The position numbers and the translations under genes are program-made. A stretch of DNA of 54,615 nt from CAZAMT01 sp964486145 (GTDB lineage Bacteria > Bacteroidota > Bacteroidia > Bacteroidales > JAAAOM01): NCBI GenBank assembly GCA_964486145.1, contig CAZAMT010000003.1:1-54615 (forward strand), in the 5' to 3' direction. The notes below the pieces were generated by a model. The model saw only the letters and a program-made list of their open reading frames with translations. It had not been told where the DNA came from and ran no database searches. Below are positions 17,442 through 26,637 of this stretch, in pieces; within the stretch, counting starts at the first letter, position 1, and each line of letters starts with the position of its first letter.

Positions 17442-20400
17442 TTATGAATCATCTTTATCATTTTGTTTTGATGAACCACCATTTATTTTTTTCAGATAGC
17501 GGGCCAGTAATTCTTCAATGGAATCGAATTCTTCTCTGAAGAATATACCTACCCCCTGCGTATAGTCGGAACTATAATATGATAAATTATCATTTGCTTT
17601 ATTAAAAGCTTTCACGTGCAATTTTCCACTTTTGTTTATTTTCACGTCTACATCAAAATCGCCTACAATGTTACTTGTGTGCGCTGTAACATGTTCATTT
17701 TTTCCACCAACATCAAGGTTTCCGTTGATACTAACACGGTCATTTAAAATTTTTGTTGATAATGCCAATTCCACCTCCTTGGTGGTTATGGCATCGCCTG
17801 GCCGATAGTTGATACCAATATCAAAATCATTACTCATTTGTGATAACCAGTGGCTCAATTGATTTGAGAACAATTCACTGGTTGTAACACCAAGGGCTCC
17901 CTGGGCAGAATATGAACCCTGGTAATTCTGGTTTGGACTTACCCGGTTGGGATCAACCATAAAACTGTTAATAACCAACAATGAAAGAAAATGCTTGCTT
18001 AATTCCTCCTCTGTATTTATAGAATTTGCCACCCTTGTGCGGGTTTCAGGATCGGCCGTCGGAAGGTTAATGGCGAATGCCAGTTCAGGGTTTACCAGGC
18101 GTTTTGTCATTTCAATCTGGCATTCCACCGGTATTCTGGAATTATAAAAATCACTCATTTCGGCATTACCTTCCGCCTCCTCCGGAAATAAATTGGATAA
18201 TTTGGCCTTGGTATTGTAATCTGCTTTTATGTTTATGTTAGCGTCCATAGGATCACCGTTCCAACTAATATAACTGCCTTCATCCACCGTAAATTTTTTA
18301 TTGATGATGTTTTTAAGCGTAAATAAATAATCACCCTCGGTAATGGTGTAATCACCAAACATATTAAATTTTCCGGTTGTATTTATCTCGAGTTTAATAG
18401 CACCATATCCTCTACTGCGGATTATATCACCAATTTTTGAATCGAAAATTAACTGCACTTCAGCATCCGGAGTGATATCCAAATCAAAATTGAGTTTTAT
18501 CCCGGTTATATTTCGTGGATTCACATTTTTAACGGAATGCTCTCTCTCCTGGTTGGGGTTTATGAACCTCACAAAATCGTGTGTTGTCGCATTCTCTTCG
18601 GCATTTAAAGGAATATTGAACTGCGTTTTTTCACTGGTTCGGGCATTTACATCAATGGTAATGTCTTTGGGTGATCCTTTTATACTTACCCGCCCCGAGG
18701 CGTAGGCATTTCCATAGAAATCCTGATTATCTGCATATGTGGTCTTCAGAAAAAGAAAATCATTAGCATTGAATGTAAGATTAAGGTTAAAATCTTTCAG
18801 GTATGAGTTTGATACTGCACCACTTGCGGTAGTCACATTTCCTTCTGCATCAAATATTTTTAAACCATCAAATATGATATTGTTATTTACAATTTTAACC
18901 GCATCTGAAAAAGAATACTGTGTATTCAGGTAATCAACTTTAAACGAGGTTTTATTAAAATCAATGTTTCCATTAAAAAGTGGTTTGTTGATGGTTCCAA
19001 TCAGCGTTACTTTACCGGAAGCAATTCCCATGATGTTGGAAGCAATGCCTTTTGCATAAGGATTCAATAAATTGATCCGCAGTTTATTAAGTTTAATATT
19101 AAAATCCATCCCGCGGCTTTCGGGATGATAGTCCCCTTTTATTTCAAATGTTTTAAGGCTTCCGCGTGTTGAAAATGCATGTATATCAATAACTTTCTTA
19201 TTTGAAACGTAACCTGATTTCACATACGTATCACCAATCAACTCATTGTTTAGTTGCAGGACATCAATGTGCAAATCCGTTGCAAATGTTAGGTCGTGAT
19301 ATACATTCGATATGGTTGAATTACCATTTAATGTACCATCCAGCAACATGTTTTTATTTCTTGTGAGAATGTTGAAATTCGTCAGTTTAAAATTATTGAA
19401 CTGGATTTGCAGAACATCATTCTTATCTTTTGAAATATCCCCTGCCACAAGAAAAGACTGATTATCACGTTCAATTTTAAACCGATCAATGTTTATCACG
19501 GATGAATCAATCAAAATATTACATTGCTGCAGATTCCATATGGAATCACCCATGATAATTTTGGAAGAGGGGATTTTCAATGCAAGCCTGGTTCCTGCAC
19601 TTATATCCTTATCAAACCGGCCATGAGCGTTGATCGAACCTTTGTATAAAACCGTATCCCAGTTGTGCCATCGCGACAAAAACTCTAACGAATCTGAAAA
19701 TACATCCAGGTAAACACTGTAATTTTCAAGTTCAATATTTTCATTTACTTTAAAATATTTACTCCCTGATTCCACTGACAACAAACTGTCTTTTGAGAAT
19801 GCATCCACAAATACATTGCTCCATGTAAAATTATTATATGCAAATTCGGGTGATTCTATATGAAACTGCATCAAACTGCTATCCGGGTCGTAGGTTACAT
19901 TGAAGCTTGTATTTTCGGCAATTTTTATACCGGGTGTGAAAAAACTGGTAAAGGACTGTGTATTTTTAAATTGCCCCTTGATCAAAAAATCATTTTGTGC
20001 AGACTGTTTGAAATCCTCAAAATCAGAATACAGAGATGGTACAAACTTGTTAATAAAATGCTTTAGTGAATGGTTGATGTACTTAAATTCATATTTCCCG
20101 GCAATATCTGCATCCAAAAAATCTGAACGTATGGTTATTTTACTTGTATCAAGGGTGTTTTTAGCCATTAAACGAAAGCCATACAACTGAATTTGTTTAT
20201 CGCTTTTTGAGAAAAATGAATTCAATAAATTGATTTCGCCGTTAAATTCATCAAGATTTCTACCGGTTCCGTTTGCCTGCAGCAGAAACGAGGCGAAAGA
20301 GGAAGGATCAGACCTGTCAATGTTTAATTTATACAAATTTGCCTGTGTAACATTGGCGTTAAAATCAAAGTCTGCCAGTTCATCGTCAAAGCTGATTCGG

Positions 20401-21941
20401 CCATTGAATTCCAATTCGCAATTTGGGTCTTCAACAACCAGATTTCCGTCAAATGAATTATCTTTTAGTGCTCCAGAAAGCGCTATATTCTGGTAGTTGT
20501 AATCATGAACCTCAAAACCATTTATTTTTCCTTCGATGTTTGCTTGAATTCCGTGATTGTCTCGTAAAATTCCATTGACATTTGCATCCAGGGTGATTTT
20601 GCCAATAAGCTCATTTTTATTTAAAATTAATTCTCCCAGTTCAAAGTCCTGTGATTTTAAATTTCCGCTGTATGAAATTTCACCTTTCTTTAATGGTTTG
20701 AACAACAAGTCCGTTGAAAAATTTCCTAACCTTGTGTTAAAACTCCCATAGGTAACAAAATCATCGATAAATCCAGTAAACTTGCCTTTAAACTGTATTT
20801 TGCCAAGATTTCTTATATTGTCAGGCAGCTTCGTCATTTCAGGAGAAAGTGGCAAAATAAAGGATTCCAGATCATCGTGCAGGGTATTAAAATTCTTCAC
20901 ATCCACATATAAAAAAGCATCTTCGATACCTGGTAATCCGTTAATATTAAAATTACCATTAATAATGGTGCCTCTGCCATAAGATAGTTGCACATCTTTG
21001 CCCTTTAAATTACTCAGTTTACCGTAAATTCTGCCTTGCGCGGTTGTAATTTTATTTACCTTTTGCAGGCCTGGTGCAAAGTATGCAAGGTCAACAATAT
21101 CAATAATACTCGGATGAAGGTGGATATCAAAATCTACTTTTTCAAATAAACCGGAATCCGAAAAATTTTTATAGGAATCAAACCTTAGTGCAACCTTTGG
21201 GCATTCCAGACTGGAAGATGTAGATTGAAAAGTTACATCATCAAAGATGAGATGATTTTTACCAATATTGGCCTGTGCAGAGAAAAAAGTATTCGCGAAA
21301 CCGCTTTTCTCAAGAAATACCAAATCATTAATATTCATTTGTACGGAATCACCTTTTACATACAGATCTTCAACCTCCAACTCCATGTTCTCCAGGTGAA
21401 AGTCGCTAAAATCTACTCCCGAAGCGCGGTCATTACTGTAATAATTGGTTAAATGAAACTGCGATTCAGAAAATGTAACTTTACCGAAATTTAATTCCAG
21501 ACGTTTATGTTTTTTTTTGTGTTTTTTCTTTTTATTGCTTTTCAATTCATCAATAATGAACTGAAAATTGATAGTCCTTGTCGAATCTATTCGAAACCGA
21601 ATATCTGCGTTTTCAAATTCCATTTTACTAATATCCACAACCCGGTTTTTCTTATCAATTCGTTTCAGGTTAATGTGCACAGTCTCCGCAAACAACAGCG
21701 TATCCTGGTTTTGATCTTCAATGTACAATTTATTTAACCGAATCCTGTTAAAAAAGGATATTTTTGCTGATTCAATATAAATTCTGGCTTTCAGGTTATC
21801 TGAGATCTCCTTGGTAAATATATTAACCAGAAGTGTCTGAACCTTATTGGATTGCAGGAAGATATAAGCTGTTGCCGGCACAGAAGCGGCGATTAGCAAA
21901 AAAAGAAACAGGGTTTTATATGTTTTTTTAATCTTTGTCAA
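17442..21941 (-). CDS. tamB: TamB-like (AsmA-superfamily) outer-membrane translocation/lipid-transfer protein
   Basis: This very large protein (1499 residues) has one N-terminal anchor (residues ~10-28, LFLFLLIAASVPATAYIFL) and a long periplasmic body of repetitive beta-strands, typical of TamB/AsmA-like proteins that form a hydrophobic groove across the periplasm. The C-terminal DUF490/TamB domain (~1100-1480) shows GDYTITEGDYLFTLKNIINK and GALGVTTSELFSNQLSHW-type motifs. Such proteins aid outer-membrane protein insertion and anterograde phospholipid transport. The only reasonable start is TTG at 21941, since no ATG occurs between it and the upstream in-frame stop. No TamA/BamA partner is present in the window. 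It ends with a Lys/Asp-rich tail. Confidence 0.9.
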   Translation of the reverse strand: MTKIKKTYKTLFLFLLIAASVPATAYIFLQSNKVQTLLVNIFTKEISDNLKARIYIESAKISFFNRIRLNKLYIEDQNQDTLLFAETVHINLKRIDKKNRVVDISKMEFENADIRFRIDSTRTINFQFIIDELKSNKKKKHKKKHKRLELNFGKVTFSESQFHLTNYYSNDRASGVDFSDFHLENMELEVEDLYVKGDSVQMNINDLVFLEKSGFANTFFSAQANIGKNHLIFDDVTFQSTSSSLECPKVALRFDSYKNFSDSGLFEKVDFDIHLHPSIIDIVDLAYFAPGLQKVNKITTAQGRIYGKLSNLKGKDVQLSYGRGTIINGNFNINGLPGIEDAFLYVDVKNFNTLHDDLESFILPLSPEMTKLPDNIRNLGKIQFKGKFTGFIDDFVTYGSFNTRLGNFSTDLLFKPLKKGEISYSGNLKSQDFELGELILNKNELIGKITLDANVNGILRDNHGIQANIEGKINGFEVHDYNYQNIALSGALKDNSFDGNLVVEDPNCELEFNGRISFDDELADFDFNANVTQANLYKLNIDRSDPSSFASFLLQANGTGRNLDEFNGEINLLNSFFSKSDKQIQLYGFRLMAKNTLDTSKITIRSDFLDADIAGKYEFKYINHSLKHFINKFVPSLYSDFEDFKQSAQNDFLIKGQFKNTQSFTSFFTPGIKIAENTSFNVTYDPDSSLMQFHIESPEFAYNNFTWSNVFVDAFSKDSLLSVESGSKYFKVNENIELENYSVYLDVFSDSLEFLSRWHNWDTVLYKGSINAHGRFDKDISAGTRLALKIPSSKIIMGDSIWNLQQCNILIDSSVINIDRFKIERDNQSFLVAGDISKDKNDVLQIQFNNFKLTNFNILTRNKNMLLDGTLNGNSTISNVYHDLTFATDLHIDVLQLNNELIGDTYVKSGYVSNKKVIDIHAFSTRGSLKTFEIKGDYHPESRGMDFNIKLNKLRINLLNPYAKGIASNIMGIASGKVTLIGTINKPLFNGNIDFNKTSFKVDYLNTQYSFSDAVKIVNNNIIFDGLKIFDAEGNVTTASGAVSNSYLKDFNLNLTFNANDFLFLKTTYADNQDFYGNAYASGRVSIKGSPKDITIDVNARTSEKTQFNIPLNAEENATTHDFVRFINPNQEREHSVKNVNPRNITGIKLNFDLDITPDAEVQLIFDSKIGDIIRSRGYGAIKLEINTTGKFNMFGDYTITEGDYLFTLKNIINKKFTVDEGSYISWNGDPMDANINIKADYNTKAKLSNLFPEEAEGNAEMSDFYNSRIPVECQIEMTKRLVNPELAFAINLPTADPETRTRVANSINTEEELSKHFLSLLVINSFMVDPNRVSPNQNYQGSYSAQGALGVTTSELFSNQLSHWLSQMSNDFDIGINYRPGDAITTKEVELALSTKILNDRVSINGNLDVGGKNEHVTAHTSNIVGDFDVDVKINKSGKLHVKAFNKANDNLSYYSSDYTQGVGIFFREEFDSIEELLARYLKKINGGSSKQNDKDDS

Positions 21942-22086
21942 CAGGAGAAAACATGAATTTAAACATGGATTTCAAAAATTAAGCCAATAATACTAAAAAA
22001 TGCAGATTCATTGAAACTTAGCGTGGTTTATTTGTAACGAGTGAACAAAAAAGAATGTTATTCATTTTTCAAAAAAAAATACAACA

Positions 22087-23106
22087 ATGGCGACAAATAT
22101 ACTTGGGATTGAATCATCATGTGACGATACGTCAGCCGCGGTAATCAGTGATGGCTACTTGTTATCCAATTTTATAGCCAATCAGAAAATTCATAAAGAT
22201 TACGGAGGTGTGGTGCCCGAACTGGCATCGCGAGCGCATCAGCAAAACATTGTGCCTGTTGTTAACCAGGCGTTAACATCGGCCGGAATAAACCCTGCTG
22301 AAATTGATGCTGTTGCTTTTACCAGGGGTCCCGGGCTTCTTGGAGCATTGCTCGTGGGAACATCGTTTGCAAAAGGGTTTGCATTGGCCAACAACATTCC
22401 GCTTATTGAAGTAAATCATTTACAGGCTCATGTTTTATCTCATTTTATTATGGATAAAAATAAACCGGTAACAACTCCAAAATTCCCTTTCTTATGTCTG
22501 CTCGTATCCGGAGGTCATACGCAAATTGTGTTAGTAAAAGATTACCTGGAAATGGAAATTATAGGTCAAACCATCGATGATGCTGCCGGAGAGGCTTTTG
22601 ACAAATGCGCCAAGGTCATGGGCCTGCCCTATCCGGGAGGCCCGATGATCGATAAACTATCAAAAAATGGTAATCCCAATCAGTTTTCATTTGCCAAACC
22701 TAAAATGAAAGATTTTAACTATAGTTTCAGTGGATTAAAAACATCTTTCCTCTATTTTTTGAGAGATGAAGTGAAAAAAAAACCTGATTTTATTGAAGAA
22801 AATAAGAATGATTTATGTGCCTCACTTCAGCAGACCATTATCGAAATATTACTTGAAAAAACTGTAATGGCCTGTGATAAATATAAAATTGGTGAAATCG
22901 CAATTGCAGGTGGCGTTTCAGCGAATTCAGGTTTAAGAGAAACCTTTATTACCGAAGGTAAAAACCGGAACTGGAATGTATATATCCCTGAGTTTCGATT
23001 TTCTACGGATAATGCCGCTATGATTGCCATCACAGGTTTTCATAAATATAAAAAGGGGTTGTTTACCGATCAATCCGTAACACCAATGGCCAGGTTTAGC
23101 TACTAA
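22087..23106 (+). CDS. tsaD: tRNA N6-adenosine threonylcarbamoyltransferase
   Basis: This 339-residue protein completes t6A37 modification of ANN-decoding tRNAs by transferring the threonylcarbamoyl group, working with TsaB and TsaE. The metal-binding HxxxH is in VNHLQAHVLSH, the nucleotide-binding GIESSCDDTSAA is at the N terminus, and the ASKH-fold motifs VSGGHTQIV, DDAAGEAFDK and AGGVSANSGLR are intact. Length matches the family. It is divergent from tamB across a 145-nt gap and converges with the HD-domain gene. Confidence 0.97.
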   Translation: MATNILGIESSCDDTSAAVISDGYLLSNFIANQKIHKDYGGVVPELASRAHQQNIVPVVNQALTSAGINPAEIDAVAFTRGPGLLGALLVGTSFAKGFALANNIPLIEVNHLQAHVLSHFIMDKNKPVTTPKFPFLCLLVSGGHTQIVLVKDYLEMEIIGQTIDDAAGEAFDKCAKVMGLPYPGGPMIDKLSKNGNPNQFSFAKPKMKDFNYSFSGLKTSFLYFLRDEVKKKPDFIEENKNDLCASLQQTIIEILLEKTVMACDKYKIGEIAIAGGVSANSGLRETFITEGKNRNWNVYIPEFRFSTDNAAMIAITGFHKYKKGLFTDQSVTPMARFSY

Positions 23107-23112
23107 ATTCTT

Positions 23113-23146
23113 TTCCGGTAACTGATCTGAATAACAATTACCGAAA
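23113..23146. terminator. Imperfect inverted repeat between convergent tsaD and HD gene
   Basis: TTCCGGTAA (23113-23121) pairs with TTACCGAAA (23138-23146) with one mismatch and a 16-nt loop. It lies between two convergent genes, right after the tsaD stop and overlapping the HD-gene stop. It could be a weak bidirectional terminator; there is no strong U-tract. Confidence 0.3.
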
Positions 23147-23674
23147 CTGAGCAAAGGCTTTACCGGAGGTTTCATCAAAGAGCTTCTCAAGTTCTTCATT
23201 GATACCCTTGCATTGTTCCACCACTTTACCGGCCCATTGAAGGTAGCTGATCTTGCGTTTTCTCGACCACGGCATAGGATATTTCATCAGGTCGTCAATG
23301 TTACAGATTTTGTCGGCAATCCTAATCAATCGGGCCTTATCACTTAACAAAGAAGCCGTTTTTAGTTGTATTTCCTTGCGCTTTGGTGAAGTAAGTGTTG
23401 TATCATCGGTTAATTCCTCAACCAGGGTTGCAACCTCATTACCAAAATTCTTCTGTATCTCTTCAATGGTAACATTGGTATCTTCTACAACATCATGGAG
23501 CAGGGCAGCCTGAATTACCCGGACATCTTCCACCCCGGCAACTCTGACAATTAAATCAGCCACTCCGATGGGATGATTTATATAAGGAATGGAATTGAAT
23601 CCTTTTCTCCTTTGATGGCGATGCATAGTTGCCGAAAATGTAAGTGCAGAAAAAACAGGCTGATAGGTATCCAT
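23138..23674 (-). CDS. Small HD-domain protein, probable (p)ppGpp hydrolase (Mesh1/SAH-like)
   Basis: This 178-residue stand-alone HD protein resembles the hydrolase half of RelA/SpoT and the small alarmone hydrolases. The metal ligands are visible: His34 in YINHPIGVA, His60-Asp61 with Glu64-Asp65 in LLHDVVEDT, and a later Asp in IRIADKICN (residues ~124-132). The N-terminal HRHQRRKGF motif matches the nucleotide-binding region of Mesh1-like enzymes. No synthetase, TGS or ACT domain is present, so the protein would only degrade alarmones. It is transcribed alone and converges with tsaD. Confidence 0.82.
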   Translation of the reverse strand: MDTYQPVFSALTFSATMHRHQRRKGFNSIPYINHPIGVADLIVRVAGVEDVRVIQAALLHDVVEDTNVTIEEIQKNFGNEVATLVEELTDDTTLTSPKRKEIQLKTASLLSDKARLIRIADKICNIDDLMKYPMPWSRKRKISYLQWAGKVVEQCKGINEELEKLFDETSGKAFAQFR

Positions 23675-23758
23675 ATCTTAACCGTTTAAAATTTCAACAA
23701 TAAAATAAGTATCTTGCAATAAATGCATAAATTATTAAACTGTTCAATTTAACTATAT

Positions 23759-23766
23759 TATTTTTG
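23759..23766 (+). promoter_or_regulatory. Candidate -7 box upstream of the SiaC-family gene
   Basis: TATTTTTG matches the Bacteroidota -7 consensus 75 nt before the ATG of the DUF1987 gene. No TTG occurs at the usual -33 spacing, so the call is tentative. Confidence 0.3.
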
Positions 23767-23840
23767 CCAGCAAAAACAGCATTCAGTAAGTAATTTTTTT
23801 ATATTTCAAAATATAGTATATTTAAACTTATTTTTCTATC

Positions 23841-24215
23841 ATGGAGAACCTGCTAAAACAAAGTACCAAAAAAACACCTGAAGTAAGCTTCAGTGTTGAT
23901 GGTAAATTAAGGATTAGCGGGAGATCCATCCCTGAAGATGCTACAAAATTTTATGATGATCTGTTTGAATGGACATATTATTATTGCCAAAATCCAAGTG
24001 ATACAACAACGGTTGACATAGAACTGGAGTATTTTAATAGCGGATCTTCAAAATCTTTGCTGCATATTTTGAGAGCATTGGTCGACATCTCCAAAAAAGG
24101 TTTTAAGCTTACCATCAACTGGTATTATGAAGAAGGGGATGATGACATTATGGAAAAAGGGGAGTATTATGAAGCCATTCTTGAAACAAAATTTAATTTC
24201 ATCGAGACGGAATAA
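23841..24215 (+). CDS. SiaC-family (DUF1987) regulatory phosphoprotein
   Basis: This 124-residue protein resembles the DUF1987/SiaC family. In Pseudomonas aeruginosa SiaC is phosphorylated by the kinase SiaB, dephosphorylated by the PP2C phosphatase SiaA, and activates a diguanylate cyclase. Family features include TPEVSF, the GRSIPED motif, and YFNSGSSKSLLHIL, where the Ser-rich loop corresponds to the phosphosite region of SiaC. No SiaA, SiaB or GGDEF gene is adjacent, so the partners are elsewhere. The downstream DUF3108 gene starts inside its 3' end. Confidence 0.82.
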   Translation: MENLLKQSTKKTPEVSFSVDGKLRISGRSIPEDATKFYDDLFEWTYYYCQNPSDTTTVDIELEYFNSGSSKSLLHILRALVDISKKGFKLTINWYYEEGDDDIMEKGEYYEAILETKFNFIETE

Positions 24216-25077
24216 AACTATTTCAACAACCTCAACGTTTCTTACTGTGATTTTAAGTGCCAGAACCTTTATAACAGGTACATTTCTTGTGCTTTGCATT
24301 GCATCCGGAAAAACCCAACATGCTGATTGTGATATAAACGAAATACGTTTCCTTCCGGGAGAGTCAATCACATATGTTATATCATACAATTGGTTTATTG
24401 TTTTCACGGATGTAGGAGAAGTTAACTTTCGCGTTACAGAAACAAATCAAAATAAAAATCCCTTGCTGCACCTTCAAGGTTATGGTTACACATATAAAAA
24501 CTGGGATTTATTTTTTAAAGTGCGGGATAAATACGAATCATGGGTTGACCCCAATACATTAAAACCTGTATTTTACAAGAGAGATGTATACGAAGGTGGA
24601 TTTAAAATTGACATCAATTACCGATACCTGCGGAAACAAAACCTGGCTTATTCCTATTCGAAAGCGAATGAAGATCCCGCGCAGCTCGATACAGTTGAAA
24701 TAACCGATTGCACTTTTGATATCGTTTCCATTATTTATTATATGCGAAATATTGAAATGGCCGGTATACAGAAAAATGATACGATACCGTTAACCATTCT
24801 GCTCGATCGCGAAGTTTACAGTTTATATGTTCGATATCTTGGCAAAGAAGATAAAAAAGTAAAAGGAGTTGGTAAATTTAAATGTTTGAAATTCTCGGCA
24901 AGTGTCGTAAAAGGAACTGTTTTCAAAGGAGGGGAAACATTAAAACTTTGGGTTACCGATGACAAAAACAGAATACCCGTGTACGCGGAATCACCCATCA
25001 TTGTTGGTAATATTAAAGTAAAAATAAAATCCTGGGAGAACTTAAAATACAACCTGAATGCATTTTCGATTGACTGA
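24169..25077 (+). CDS. DUF3108 domain exported protein
   Basis: This protein of about 302 residues carries a hydrophobic N-terminal segment (TSTFLTVILSARTFITGTF, then LVLCIASGKTQ) consistent with a long signal sequence or anchor, followed by a DUF3108-like beta-rich domain starting at FLPGESITYVISYNWF. Family members are periplasmic and of unknown function. I chose the ATG at 24169 because AAGGGGAG lies just ahead of it; the frame stays open to an ATG at 24127. The start lies within the SiaC-family gene (47-nt overlap), which suggests translational coupling. No function is assigned. Confidence 0.72.
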   Translation: MKPFLKQNLISSRRNKTISTTSTFLTVILSARTFITGTFLVLCIASGKTQHADCDINEIRFLPGESITYVISYNWFIVFTDVGEVNFRVTETNQNKNPLLHLQGYGYTYKNWDLFFKVRDKYESWVDPNTLKPVFYKRDVYEGGFKIDINYRYLRKQNLAYSYSKANEDPAQLDTVEITDCTFDIVSIIYYMRNIEMAGIQKNDTIPLTILLDREVYSLYVRYLGKEDKKVKGVGKFKCLKFSASVVKGTVFKGGETLKLWVTDDKNRIPVYAESPIIVGNIKVKIKSWENLKYNLNAFSID

Positions 25078-25261
25078 ACCTGACATCTAAATTCCCTGTA
25101 AAACATCAAACACGTTGCAAGAAATACCGCATACGTCAATGGTTTAATGACTATTTGAATACTTATTTATAATTATAATAAATAATAATCAGGCTGACTA
25201 ATATAAGGTTAAATTTTGATCAACATGATTAAATTTGTCTTTTACCTGATGGAGTAAATGT

Positions 25262-25684
25262 ATGAATTCTTCAAAACCTATTGAGCATACAGGGATTATC
25301 GAGGAAGTTGATGGAGATAATATCAAAGTAACCATTGAATCCACCTCCGCCTGTGGCTCATGCCATGCCAAAGGAATATGCGGTGCCGCGGATATGAAGA
25401 AAAAAATTATTGATATTCGACAATCGCACGCAACATTTAGAAAAGGGGAATCCGTTCGTGTTTTAATGAATTTATCAAACGGTTTTAAAGCCCTTATGAT
25501 GGGTTATGTTATACCATTTTTTATCGTAATATTTCTTTTGTTTTCAATCAATTTCGCAACAGGTAAAGAGGCTTTGTCGGGTGTTATATCCATCGCAGCA
25601 TTGATTCCTTATTATTTTGCCCTCTATTTATTCAGAGAAAAAATTAAGGAGCACATGCAGTTCACATTATTAAAAAACGAATAA
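25262..25684 (+). CDS. RseC/MucC-family protein, first gene of the RNF operon
   Basis: This 140-residue protein has an N-terminal Cys-rich stretch (SACGSCHAKGICGAAD, with three Cys in CxxCxxxxxC spacing) and two transmembrane helices (~residues 79-98 and 105-124), the pattern of RseC/MucC proteins linked to RNF and SoxR-reducing systems. It sits 9 nt upstream of rnfB and opens the operon. It may support assembly or redox tuning of the RNF complex. GGAG precedes the ATG by 8 nt, and a TAAATTTG box lies at 25230-25237 without a clear -33 TTG. Confidence 0.85.
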   Translation: MNSSKPIEHTGIIEEVDGDNIKVTIESTSACGSCHAKGICGAADMKKKIIDIRQSHATFRKGESVRVLMNLSNGFKALMMGYVIPFFIVIFLLFSINFATGKEALSGVISIAALIPYYFALYLFREKIKEHMQFTLLKNE

Positions 25685-25693
25685 TTTCATTGT

Positions 25694-26635
25694 ATGAACG
25701 AAATACTTTTATATACAATTATTTCATTAAGCAGTATAGGATTGGTAGCCGCTGTAATATTATATTTTGTTGCGCAAAAATTCAAAGTATATGAAGATCC
25801 ACGCATTGATATGGTTGAAGAAATATTGCCTGCAGCAAATTGCGGTGGGTGTGGATTTGCAGGATGTAGAAATTTTGCTGAAGCCCTGGTGAAATCGGAT
25901 GACATTGGTGAGTTTTATTGTCCGGTTGGCGGAAATGATACCATGGAAAAAGCTGCTAAAATACTTGGAAAGGAAACTGCCGGTCAGGAACCAAAAGTTG
26001 CAGTAGTACGATGTAACGGAACCTGTGACCACCGCCCAAAAACCAATCAGTATGACGGTGCTGCCTCCTGCGCTATTTCTTCTGCTCTATACTCTGGTGA
26101 TACAGGCTGCCAGTACGGATGCCTGGGTTACGGTGATTGCGAGGAAGCCTGCGATTTTGATGCTATCCATATGAACACCAAAACAGGACTGCCGGAGGTT
26201 ATCGATGAAAATTGCACAGCCTGCAATGCATGTGTGATTGCATGCCCGAATGACATCATCGAACTAAGAAAAAGAAATAAAAAAGATCGAAAAATATTTG
26301 TCTCGTGCATTAACGAAGATAAGGGAGGCGTTGCAAAGAAAAACTGTGAGGTTGCTTGCATCGGATGCAGCAAATGCTTCAAGGTATGCCCTTTTGATGC
26401 CATTACCATGAATAATAACCTCGCCTATATCGACCCGGATAAATGCCGGTTATGCAGAAAATGTGTTCCGGAATGTCCAACCAATGCAATCATTGAAATT
26501 GGATTCCCTCCCCCTAAACCAAAACAAGAAAAGCAGGCACCAGCAGCAAAAGATAACACTAAAAAAGATAATACAGCAGATATCAAAGCTGCTGAAAGTA
26601 AAAACTCAGAGACTAAAACGAAAGGGGAACAATAA
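25694..26635 (+). CDS. rnfB: Electron transport complex subunit RnfB
   Basis: This 313-residue subunit receives electrons from ferredoxin. It has an N-terminal transmembrane helix (residues ~5-25), the 4Fe-4S domain typical of RnfB (CGGCGFAGCRNFAEALV with a later FYCPVGG), a second Cys-rich region (CQYGCLGYGDCEEACDFDAI) and ferredoxin-type clusters (CTACNACVIACP, CIGCSKCFKVCP, CRLCRKCVPECP). About 40 C-terminal residues are a low-complexity Lys/Ala/Asp tail beginning PPPKPKQEKQAP. It is separated from rseC by 9 nt and from rnfC by 2 nt. Confidence 0.95.
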   Translation: MNEILLYTIISLSSIGLVAAVILYFVAQKFKVYEDPRIDMVEEILPAANCGGCGFAGCRNFAEALVKSDDIGEFYCPVGGNDTMEKAAKILGKETAGQEPKVAVVRCNGTCDHRPKTNQYDGAASCAISSALYSGDTGCQYGCLGYGDCEEACDFDAIHMNTKTGLPEVIDENCTACNACVIACPNDIIELRKRNKKDRKIFVSCINEDKGGVAKKNCEVACIGCSKCFKVCPFDAITMNNNLAYIDPDKCRLCRKCVPECPTNAIIEIGFPPPKPKQEKQAPAAKDNTKKDNTADIKAAESKNSETKTKGEQ

Positions 26636-26637
26636 TC

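Noticed and set aside
24048..24407. Leftward 119-codon frame across the SiaC/DUF3108 junction
   Set aside because: It lies wholly opposite two better-supported genes and shows no recognisable family or signal sequence.
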